Shown piece by piece: positions 17,402 to 24,238 of a stretch of DNA of 64,000 bases. The stretch covers positions 558,001 to 622,000 of the forward strand of contig DASXDT010000005.1 of NCBI GenBank assembly GCA_036490475.1, read 5' to 3'. Numbering within the stretch: position 1 is the first letter of the stretch; each line of letters starts with the position of its first letter. Below the pieces are notes generated by a model. That model saw only the letters and a program-made list of their open reading frames with translations. It ran no database searches and was not told the origin of the DNA. The translations under genes were made by a program, and so were the position numbers. Source of the stretch: Candidatus Tumulicola sp. (GTDB taxonomy: Bacteria; Vulcanimicrobiota; Vulcanimicrobiia; Vulcanimicrobiales; Vulcanimicrobiaceae).

Positions 17402-18836
17402 GCACCGCAAACGCATCCAACGCGCGCTTGCGCGACGCGGCATGATCGACGATCGGTTCGGGATACTCTTTTCCGATGGTAACGCCTGCGGCGTTCGCGA
17501 TGATGGGCGGCATCGACCACGGTTCGTGGATATAGCGGTCGGGCACATCCTTCAGAGCCGGTAACATCGCGCGTACGAATTCGCCGTTCGGGTCGAAGCG
17601 TTTGCCTTGCAACACCGGATTGAATAGGCGGAAATACGGTACGGCGTCGGTACCGGTCGATGCCGACCACTGCCAACCCCCGTTGTTCGCGGCGAGATCG
17701 GCATCGGCCAAATGGCGCTCGAAGTAGCGTTCGCCGCGCCGCCAGTCGATCAAGAGATCTTTGGTAAGAAACGATGCGACGATCATTCGCAAGCGGTTGT
17801 GCATCCATCCGAACGTATTGAGCTGGTGCATCGCCGCGTCGACGATCGGATAGCCGGTGCGACCCTCACACCACGCGTCGAACTCGCCGTCGGCTCGACG
17901 CCATGGAATGCGTTCCGCCTGCGCGATAAACGGGCCCGTAGCGACGCCCGGCCAATGCTTGAGAATCATTTGGTAAAAGTCGCGCCAAATGAATTCCGAG
18001 AGCCAAGTTTGCGCGCCCTGCCGGTCCGGCGCGGATTTTGCAGCGCGAACGGCGGCCGCCACGCAGGTTCGAATACCGATCGTTCCGGCGCGCAACTGTG
18101 GCGAAAGTTGCGACGTTCCGGACATCGCCGGGAAGTTTCGTCGATTCTCGTACTCGGTGATGCCGGAACGAACGAATGCGGCCAGCCGCCGGCGCGCGAT
18201 CGCTTCCGACACTTCCGGGAAGTTGGATGAAGACTTGAATCCGTAGGACTCGGGCGCCGGCGTGTCGCCGGCGACGCCGATCGCACGCCGGCTCAGAAGC
18301 CGGTCCTTCGACGGAGTCGATCGAACCGGCGGGCGTGGTTCGGCTGCGAAGCGCTCCATCCAATGCCGGCGATACGCCGTAAATACTTGGTACGGACTGC
18401 CGTTGGCGCGCACCACTTCGTCGGCACCGTAATAGACGTGATCGGTAAATGAGTACGCGTCGATACCGGCATCCCGAAACGACCGTTCGGCCCTACGGTC
18501 GCGTTCGATCGCGTGCGGCTCGTAATCGACGTTGAAGAACACGGCGCCGGCGCCAATCCGGCGAGCCAGCTTCGCGATAGCCCCGGCCCCGTCTTCATCT
18601 TCGAGGATTGCGAGATCGCCGCCGCGTTCGCGCAGGTCCTCGCGAAGCGCGGCAACGGCGGAGAAAAAGCACTGCACGAGCGGAGCGCCCATCCTGCGGC
18701 TGCGCAGCAATACCGGGTCGATCACGAACACCGGACATACCACGTCACATTCTCGTTGGGCCTCGAACAACGCGCGGTTATCCGAGATGCGCAGGTCCCG
18801 TCGGAGCCATACGATGCCGCGCTCGTAGCGACTCAT
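17391..18836 (-). CDS. phrB: Deoxyribodipyrimidine photolyase, class I
   Basis: 481 residues. N-terminal antenna-chromophore Rossmann domain (IVWLRRDLRISDN onward) and C-terminal FAD domain with WLSEFIWRDFYQMI, GYPIVDAAMHQLNTFGWMHNR and NNGGWQWSASTGTDA. It repairs UV-induced cyclobutane dimers using blue light. ATG at 18836 is preferred over a TTG 39 bases upstream because homologues start at the RYERGIVWLRRDLR segment. Suits a sun-exposed habitat. Ends inside the PfkB gene by 11 bases. Confidence 0.92.
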   Translation of the reverse strand: MSRYERGIVWLRRDLRISDNRALFEAQRECDVVCPVFVIDPVLLRSRRMGAPLVQCFFSAVAALREDLRERGGDLAILEDEDGAGAIAKLARRIGAGAVFFNVDYEPHAIERDRRAERSFRDAGIDAYSFTDHVYYGADEVVRANGSPYQVFTAYRRHWMERFAAEPRPPVRSTPSKDRLLSRRAIGVAGDTPAPESYGFKSSSNFPEVSEAIARRRLAAFVRSGITEYENRRNFPAMSGTSQLSPQLRAGTIGIRTCVAAAVRAAKSAPDRQGAQTWLSEFIWRDFYQMILKHWPGVATGPFIAQAERIPWRRADGEFDAWCEGRTGYPIVDAAMHQLNTFGWMHNRLRMIVASFLTKDLLIDWRRGERYFERHLADADLAANNGGWQWSASTGTDAVPYFRLFNPVLQGKRFDPNGEFVRAMLPALKDVPDRYIHEPWSMPPIIANAAGVTIGKEYPEPIVDHAASRKRALDAFAVLKK

Positions 18837-18909
18837 CGGGCGCTTTGGAATAGCGGGCTTGCTTGGTGGGTACAATGGTGCAAATTCGCATCACCCGCAA
18901 GGAGAGACG

Positions 18910-19275
18910 ATGCCACGCACAGCGACAACGCGCAAAAAGACCCCAACCCGCAAGAAAGCCGCCGTCCGGAAAACGACGACCCGCAAGAAAGCGACGACGA
19001 CCCGCAAGAAGACGACGCGGAAGAAAACCACTCGCAAGAAGGCGACGGGCCGCAAAAAGACCACCCACAAGAAAGCCGGCGCGCGCAAGAAGACGCGGAA
19101 GTATTCGCCTCGGTCCGGTAGCAAGGTCGAGCGTGCGATGGACGAGATGAAGCACGGGAAACTGACGTCGGGACGTTCCGGCAAGAAGGTGACGAGCCGG
19201 AAGCAAGCCATCGCGATCGGCTTGAGCGAGGCACGCCGCGAAGGCGCAAAGGTTCCGAAGAAAAAAGGCTCATAA
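18910..19275 (+). CDS. Histone-H1-like basic protein with C-terminal DUF6496 domain
   Basis: 121 residues. Residues 1-65 are a Lys/Arg/Thr tail built of (T)TRKK-type repeats, like the lysine-rich tails of bacterial H1 homologues (Hc1/HctB type). Residues 72-119 (KVERAMDEMKHGKL ... SRKQAIAIGLSEAR ... KVPKKK) match the DUF6496 family. AAGGAGAG precedes the ATG by a normal distance. It probably coats or compacts DNA; being divergent from a photolyase gene it may protect the chromosome. DNA binding is inferred from charge; DUF6496 itself has no known function. Confidence 0.85.
   Translation: MPRTATTRKKTPTRKKAAVRKTTTRKKATTTRKKTTRKKTTRKKATGRKKTTHKKAGARKKTRKYSPRSGSKVERAMDEMKHGKLTSGRSGKKVTSRKQAIAIGLSEARREGAKVPKKKGS
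18925..19101 (+). repeat. Degenerate TRKK-coding tandem repeat
   Basis: Short in-frame repeat of about 12-15 bases (acc cgc aag aag type) coding the basic tail; units differ at third positions and length, so copy number could vary between strains. Confidence 0.6.
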
Positions 19276-19281
19276 AATCAA

Positions 19282-19312
19282 TCGGCGCGGGGCGATAAAC
19301 GTCCCGCGCCGA
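19282..19312. terminator. Hairpin between convergent genes
   Basis: Perfect 10-base arms TCGGCGCGGG and CCCGCGCCGA separated by 11 bases, between the end of the H1-like gene (+) and the end of the small membrane gene (-). No long T-run follows on either side, so it is a bidirectional terminator-like hairpin rather than a canonical one. Confidence 0.55.
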
Positions 19313-19329
19313 CCATGGTTGCTAGCGGG

Positions 19330-19488
19330 TTACAGCCGAGCGCCGCGTCCCGTCAACAAGTTGACGACAACTAAGATGACGGCGATGACCAACAACAGAT
19401 GAATGAGTCCGCCGCCAATATGGACCAAAAATCCGATCAACCAGAGCACGACGAGTACCGTGATGATCGTCCACAAAAGACCGCCCAT
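19330..19488 (-). CDS. Small hydrophobic Lmo0937-like membrane protein
   Basis: 52 residues with two adjacent membrane helices (LLWTIITVLVVLWLIGFLV and LIHLLLVIAVILVVVNLL) separated by HIGGG and ending in a basic tail. This is the layout of the Lmo0937-type small membrane protein family, of unknown function and common in stress-exposed bacteria. The start is set by GGAGGT seven bases before ATG at 19488; longer in-frame starts lack such a site. Confidence 0.75.
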   Translation of the reverse strand: MGGLLWTIITVLVVLWLIGFLVHIGGGLIHLLLVIAVILVVVNLLTGRGARL

Positions 19489-19616
19489 GAATATAACCTC
19501 CATCGGTTCGTTGTAAGTCAGCAGCTGTTGGTCATACGATACCCTCGCCGGCCCGCAACGAAACGCCAAACGCTCGCTGGCTTATGATGAATTGGATGAG
19601 ATCGGGATCTGGCCGC

Positions 19617-20924
19617 TCAGACCCCGAGTGCGATGCGCGCGGCGCGTACGCCCGATGAAATTGCGCCGCTGACCGTACCTGCCGCTTCGATCGAAGCGGC
19701 CGCTTCGCCGGCAAAACATAGACTCGGCGAGAGCGGCGATGCCAACAACTCGCGAGCGTTTCCGGCACCGACCTTGAGATAGCTGTACGCGCCGCGCGCG
19801 TACGGGTCGGCTGCCCAGTCGTGATAGTGAGCTCCCAGTGGCGACATCGCGGCCTCGCCGAAGGTGTCGCGGGCGTCGTTGACGGCCAGTGCGAGGATCT
19901 CGTCGCGTGAAAGCCCAGAGAAGCGTTCGGCTGCGGGTCCGCCCGCCCACGCTGATAGGAGCGGATCTCGCGTCGGCCCGAGCGTCCACATCGACCCGAA
20001 CGTCATTGCATCGCTGGAAAAAAATGACACCCCCGATGCGCTTTCGGCTTGTTCCCAAAACGGCCGTGCGTAACGGAGCACTACTTTCACCACGTGACCT
20101 ACGGCAATGGCTTGTAGCGCTTCTGCAAACCAGATCGGTAGCGCCGGCTCGAAGACCAGCGCTCCTTGGACAGGTTCGCGTTGTGCCAGCACGCCGGCCG
20201 GAACCGTGACGATGGCGGTTTCTGCGCGCACGATCAACGGCCGGCCGAAACGGCGCCCGATGACGCGTGCGCCCGCTCCCCGCGACGACCATTCGACGCG
20301 CTCGACAACACTCTCCAAGAGAATTCGTACGCGATGCGGGTCGAGCGTGCGAGCAAAACGCGTAAAGAACGGCTGATAACCATCGATGGGGCGCGACGAA
20401 ACGATTTGCAAACTTTCTTCGCCACTCCACTCGCGTGCGATTGCGTGCGCGCTGGCGATCACCGGATCCGCGGCGTCGAAGCCGCCGACGAGCGCGCGAA
20501 CGGCATCGGCCGTTGCGGCACCTGCATTCATCCTAGACAGAAACGATTCGACGCTCTCGTCGGGTGCGTCGAAGTCGACGCTCGCAATTAAATCTTGCGC
20601 GCGCTCGAAGGCAGCATCGCCATCGGTCGACTTGCCGTTCCGGCGAGCGATCCGGCTTCCCGTGACATCGACGACGGCGACGCCGAAGCGAGCCAAAAGC
20701 GATCGCAGCTCGGTCGATTTACCGTGGACGAACTCGGCTCCGAGTTCGGCGCCGCCATTCGACGGGCCGGACTGCGTATACGCGCGACCGCCGACACGAT
20801 CGCGTGCCTCCAGCAGCACGCACGTCTTTCCCGCGCGTGCGAGGGCCTCGGCTGCAGCCAAACCCGCGGCGCCGGCGCCAACGATGGCAACATCGCACCG
20901 ATATTCGTATTCGTCTGCGTACAT
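19617..20924 (-). CDS. Flavin monoamine oxidase-like protein
   Basis: 435 residues. N-terminal FAD-binding CDVAIVGAGAAGLAAAEALARAG and GGRAYT, and C-terminal LCFAGEAAASIEAAGTVSGAISSG, are typical of flavin amine oxidases (MAO/polyamine oxidase family). They oxidise primary or secondary amines to imines with release of hydrogen peroxide. No signal peptide. It stands alone between the small membrane gene and an ArsR/AHSA1 pair; the substrate cannot be predicted. Confidence 0.87.
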   Translation of the reverse strand: MYADEYEYRCDVAIVGAGAAGLAAAEALARAGKTCVLLEARDRVGGRAYTQSGPSNGGAELGAEFVHGKSTELRSLLARFGVAVVDVTGSRIARRNGKSTDGDAAFERAQDLIASVDFDAPDESVESFLSRMNAGAATADAVRALVGGFDAADPVIASAHAIAREWSGEESLQIVSSRPIDGYQPFFTRFARTLDPHRVRILLESVVERVEWSSRGAGARVIGRRFGRPLIVRAETAIVTVPAGVLAQREPVQGALVFEPALPIWFAEALQAIAVGHVVKVVLRYARPFWEQAESASGVSFFSSDAMTFGSMWTLGPTRDPLLSAWAGGPAAERFSGLSRDEILALAVNDARDTFGEAAMSPLGAHYHDWAADPYARGAYSYLKVGAGNARELLASPLSPSLCFAGEAAASIEAAGTVSGAISSGVRAARIALGV

Positions 20925-21087
20925 CGGCGCTTCGGGTTCGCGAGACGTGCGCCGGAAACCCGGCTAGTTTCGCCTCGCATGCGGGTATGGAGCACCGAGC
21001 ACGGGCTTTAGCTGCTACCGAGCAGCTGAGACGGGCGCCGGCTCGAAGAGCGGAATGCTCTCGCGGCCGACGTCCAAGCGAAGAGTA

Positions 21088-21534
21088 TTACAGAGCCGGA
21101 ACGAGCCGGTCGATCGCCGCGTTCCAACCTTCACCGTGTCCATCTCTGGATTCGACGGTCGCAAAGCCGCTTTGCGTGAAGACCAGATCCGTCGCGTTGC
21201 CGGCTTCGGCGAGATCGATCGAAATCAGCGTTTCGATCTCATCTTTCGGATCGTCTTCTTCCCACGCCCACGTGAACGCAAGTCGCTCCGGCGCGCGCAC
21301 TTCGCGATAAACGCCGCGCACCGTCCATACCTCGCCGTTGGGCTGGCGCATATGGATGCGATACGTGCCGCCGTCGCGTACGTCGGCTTCGAGTTTTTCG
21401 ATCTTGCACTCCGGCGGCCACATCCACGTTAGTATGAGATCGGGCTTCGTCCACATCGCGTAGACGCGCTCGCGCGGCGCGGCGATCGTGCGCCGCAGTA
21501 CCAGCGTTCGTTCCTGAGTGGAAACGTCGGTCAT
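21088..21534 (-). CDS. AHSA1/SRPBCC-domain protein
   Basis: 148 residues with the START-like fold pattern of AHSA1 proteins: TIAAPRERVYAMWTKPDLILTWMWP at the N-terminus, RLAFTWAWEEDD in the middle and GWNAAIDRLVPAL at the C-terminal helix. Such proteins bind hydrophobic ligands. It is 40 bases downstream of an ArsR regulator gene in the same direction, a very common pairing in which the regulator controls the SRPBCC gene. Confidence 0.87.
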   Translation of the reverse strand: MTDVSTQERTLVLRRTIAAPRERVYAMWTKPDLILTWMWPPECKIEKLEADVRDGGTYRIHMRQPNGEVWTVRGVYREVRAPERLAFTWAWEEDDPKDEIETLISIDLAEAGNATDLVFTQSGFATVESRDGHGEGWNAAIDRLVPAL

Positions 21535-21547
21535 CTATTCGTTCCTT

Positions 21548-21578
21548 GTAAAGCGTAGTTACGGTAAAGTGTAGTTAC
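21548..21578 (-). repeat. Two 15-base direct repeats between arsR-like and AHSA1 genes
   Basis: GTAAAGCGTAGTTAC and GTAAAGTGTAGTTAC (one mismatch) lie 16 bases apart; the second covers the arsR stop codon and the first lies just before the AHSA1 ribosome binding site. Could be a second regulator site or a duplication that formed the junction. Confidence 0.5.
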
Positions 21579-21898
21579 GCGTCTTCTTCGGCGCGTGCGA
21601 CAAGTCGATCGAGGGCGGCATTCCAGTAGCGTTCTTGGCGGGTCACCCACGTTGAGAGCATAGTTAAGCCTCGAATACTCAGACGGCAATGGTGTTCGCG
21701 ACCTTCGATGCGGCGGCGAAGTAAGCCGCAGCGTTCGAGCACTTTGACGTGCTTGGAAATCGCCGGCGGCGTCATCGTAAAGCCATCGGATAGCTGGCCG
21801 ACCGTTCGTTCCCCGCGGGCCAGCCGTTCGACGATACGCCTGCGGGTCGGATCGGCTAGCGCTGTGAGAACATCGTCCAGCTCACGATTGTTAACCAT
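21575..21898 (-). CDS. ArsR-family transcriptional regulator
   Basis: 107 residues with a winged helix: LADPTRRRIVERLARGERTV, then the recognition helix MTPPAISKHVKVLERCGLLRRR. No Cys-rich metal motif of ArsR/SmtB sensors is present, so it likely belongs to the non-metal ArsR group paired with AHSA1 proteins. Start ATG at 21898 lies within a palindrome, consistent with autorepression. Confidence 0.9.
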   Translation of the reverse strand: MVNNRELDDVLTALADPTRRRIVERLARGERTVGQLSDGFTMTPPAISKHVKVLERCGLLRRRIEGREHHCRLSIRGLTMLSTWVTRQERYWNAALDRLVARAEEDA

Positions 21899-21907
21899 CG
21901 GGTTAAC
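21890..21907. promoter_or_regulatory. Palindromic operator overlapping the arsR-like start codon
   Basis: GTTAACC-ATCG-GGTTAAC: perfect 7-base arms around the start codon. A TATAGT -10-like box follows at 21911-21906 on the minus strand, which would place transcription start within a few bases of the ATG, i.e. a leaderless message, and the palindrome over the initiation site. Probable autoregulatory site of the ArsR-family protein. Confidence 0.55.
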
Positions 21908-22221
21908 TATAGCGTTTCAGGCCAGTGCCGTCAATCCCACGGCCCCGCGACGATTAACTGCTCTGCATCCGGCCGCCCAAGGATCGTTCGCGATGCCGGT
22001 AATCGGAGAACACTCTGGATTGACCGGTCCTCGGCAGTCGTCGTTCTCCGGTCGCGAATGCGATCGTTGTGCCCGTGCGGCGGACGATCCCCGGCGAGCT
22101 CGTATTCGGTTTTGCAAACTCGTTCTTAAACCGGCGTTAAGATAAAATTGATTGAAGGACGCACGCATACTCGACAGAAGTGCAACGAACATCGCACTTC
22201 TATTTTGTAAGGAACAAAGTA
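21899..22221. other. Intergenic region between arsR-like and phosphoesterase genes
   Basis: 323 bases without a supported gene. The left end holds the arsR operator and promoter. The right end (22130-22221) is A/T-rich with a possible AAGATAAAAT -10 region near 22139-22148 and an AAGGA ribosome binding site before the ATG at 22222. Nothing else is recognised. Confidence 0.5.
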
Positions 22222-23130
22222 ATGGCCTTCGCGCACCATACGCGGATCCTCAGCGGGATCGCGCTCTTGGCGCTTGCAGCCTGCGCCAATTCCAACGGAA
22301 TCGTATCGGCCCCCTCGGCCGCTTCCGAAGCGAAACAACAGATCGCAACGCCGAATAAAAAGCAGACCTACGAAACCAAGTACGTCCAAGTCGTTATTTT
22401 TGAAAACGAATCCTACGACGAAGTCATCGGAAACTCGAACGCCCCGTATATCACGGGGTTATCGAAGACGTGGGCAAACATGACGCAGAGTTTTGCGATC
22501 ACGCACCCGAGCGAACCCAACTATCTCGCCTTATTCAGCGGTTCGACGCAAGGCGTCACAACCGACCAGTGCCCCGTCACATTTACGGGCAAGAGCCTCG
22601 GCAGCGAATTACTCGCTGCAAAGATATCGTTCCGCGGATATGCCGAGTCGATGCCGTCCAAGGGCTTCGAAGGTTGCCAGGCCGTCCCCGACACGCTTCC
22701 GAGCGGATATCTGTACATGCGCAAGCACGTGCCGTGGACCGACTTCAGCAATATTCCGGCGTCGGATAACCTGATCTATAAGAAGCCGTTCTCCAAGCCG
22801 CCTGCACGGTTCGTTTGGATTACTCCGAACATGTGCAACGACATGCACGACTGTCCGGTCGCGACCGGCGATACGTGGGCGTCGAACAACCTGCCAAAGC
22901 TTATCGCATGGGATGAAGCTAACGACGGCGTCTTAATTCTGTCGTTCGACGAAAACGACGGGAGCCCGGGGAATCAGATCGCAACCATTTTGATCGGCAA
23001 CGTCAATCCCGGACAGTACAGTCAGACGGTCAATCACTACAATGTTCTCCGAACGATCGAGGACGTATTCGGCGTCAAGCCGCTGAACGACGCCGCCTCC
23101 GCCGACGTCATTAAGGACGTCATAAAGTAG
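22222..23130 (+). CDS. Phosphoesterase-family lipoprotein (copy 1)
   Basis: 302 residues. A lipobox (ALLALAAC, Cys about 18) predicts an exported lipoprotein. The mature part begins with VQVVIFENESYDEVIG, the metal-binding/nucleophile motif of the PF04185 phosphoesterase family (phospholipase C and acid phosphatase type), followed by HPSEPNYLALFSG and the metal-ligand stretch LSFDENDGS. It would cleave phosphate esters outside the cytoplasmic membrane. ATG at 22222 follows AAGGA; an earlier in-frame ATG lacks one. A close paralogue follows in tandem. Confidence 0.85.
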   Translation: MAFAHHTRILSGIALLALAACANSNGIVSAPSAASEAKQQIATPNKKQTYETKYVQVVIFENESYDEVIGNSNAPYITGLSKTWANMTQSFAITHPSEPNYLALFSGSTQGVTTDQCPVTFTGKSLGSELLAAKISFRGYAESMPSKGFEGCQAVPDTLPSGYLYMRKHVPWTDFSNIPASDNLIYKKPFSKPPARFVWITPNMCNDMHDCPVATGDTWASNNLPKLIAWDEANDGVLILSFDENDGSPGNQIATILIGNVNPGQYSQTVNHYNVLRTIEDVFGVKPLNDAASADVIKDVIK

Positions 23131-23158
23131 CGTTTACTTTCGAGATCGGACTTAAAGA

Positions 23159-23170
23159 TACGTTAACGTA
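23159..23170. promoter_or_regulatory. Palindrome TACGTTAACGTA upstream of phosphoesterase copy 2
   Basis: Perfect 12-base palindrome in the 116-base gap between the two phosphoesterase genes, about 77 bases before the second start. Possible operator giving the second copy its own promoter control. Confidence 0.35.
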
Positions 23171-23246
23171 AAACGCACAGGTGACGACTGCGTGCGCTGG
23201 AAATCCGTTTGCGTTTTACATTGCTAGTCGATTAAGGGAGAACGTA

Positions 23247-24149
23247 ATGTTCCTCGCGCAACGGACGCGCATCCTCGGCGTGGCCGCCCTGGTCGCGATT
23301 GCCGGGTGTAACAACTCGAATGGAATCGGCGCGACGCCTTCTGGCTCGAGTGCGAATGGCGCGGTCGTACGAACCGCCGCAAAGCCGCTTGCATTCACGA
23401 CGCAATACGTTCAGGTCGTGATGTTCGAGAACCGGACCTACGACGAAATAATCGGAAGTCCGAAAGCTCCGTACATCACCGGACTCTCGCAACAGTGGGC
23501 GAACATGACGCAAAGCTTCGCCATCCGACATCCAAGCGAACCGAACTACGTGGCGCTGTTCAGCGGTTCGACCCAAGATCTCGCGTCGGACTGGTGTCCA
23601 CGAACATACCGTGGCGTCAGCCTCGGCAGCGAACTCCTCGACGCGGGGATCTCGTTCAAAGGATTAGCGGAATCGATGCCGGTGGATGGCTACCAGGGAT
23701 GCCAAGGAACACCTTACAAGCACGGCTTCCTGTACCGGCGCAAGCACAATCCATGGATCGATTTCACCAGGATCCCCAGAAAAGATAACATCATCTATCG
23801 CAAGCCGTTCACCAGGCCCCCGGCTCAATTCGTCTATATCGTTCCCAATATGTGCAACGACATGCACGATTGCGGCATCGCGATCGGCGACGCATGGGCC
23901 GCGAGAAACCTCCCGAAGCTGATCGCATGGGACACCGCGCACAATGGCGTCTTGATCCTGACGTTCGATGAAAACGACGGCAGCCCGGGCAATCAGATTC
24001 CTACCATTCTGATCGGGAACGTGAATCCCGGACAGTACAGCCAAACCATCAATCACTACGACGTCCTGCGATCGATCGAGGACGTGTTCGGCGTTAAGCC
24101 GATCAATAACGCCAACTCGGCTACCGGTATCCAGGGCGTTATCAAGTAG
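23247..24149 (+). CDS. Phosphoesterase-family lipoprotein (copy 2)
   Basis: 300 residues, homologous along its whole length to the preceding protein. Lipobox LVAIAGC, active-site segment VQVVMFENRTYDEIIG, HPSEPNYVALFSG and LTFDENDGSPGNQI are all kept, as is the C-terminus (NVNPGQYSQT, RSIEDVFGVKPIN). Divergence is spread evenly, so this is an old tandem duplication with both copies apparently functional. ATG at 23247 follows AGGGAG. A strong terminator lies after it. Confidence 0.85.
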   Translation: MFLAQRTRILGVAALVAIAGCNNSNGIGATPSGSSANGAVVRTAAKPLAFTTQYVQVVMFENRTYDEIIGSPKAPYITGLSQQWANMTQSFAIRHPSEPNYVALFSGSTQDLASDWCPRTYRGVSLGSELLDAGISFKGLAESMPVDGYQGCQGTPYKHGFLYRRKHNPWIDFTRIPRKDNIIYRKPFTRPPAQFVYIVPNMCNDMHDCGIAIGDAWAARNLPKLIAWDTAHNGVLILTFDENDGSPGNQIPTILIGNVNPGQYSQTINHYDVLRSIEDVFGVKPINNANSATGIQGVIK

Positions 24150-24172
24150 CACCTTCAGTCGAAACGAAATGC

Positions 24173-24212
24173 GGGCGAGCGCCTCGGTTTTTCCGAGCGC
24201 TCGCCCTTTTTT
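24173..24212 (+). terminator. Rho-independent terminator after the phosphoesterase pair
   Basis: GGGCGAGCGCCTCGG, a TTTTT loop, then CCGAGCGCTCGCCC and six T. One bulged base in the stem. It ends the phosphoesterase unit just 27 bases before the start of the chimeric oxidase gene, so that gene probably needs a promoter overlapping this hairpin. Confidence 0.85.
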
Positions 24213-24238
24213 GTGCGGTCACCGGGTCCGGATGCGAC

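Noticed and set aside
18513-19121. 202-residue acidic/His-rich frame over the photolyase and H1-like genes
   Set aside because: It crosses two well-supported genes; the composition mirrors the TRKK repeat in another frame.
24169-24238. Signal peptide upstream of the chimeric oxidase
   Set aside because: The upstream codons look hydrophobic but contain the terminator and no start codon in frame.
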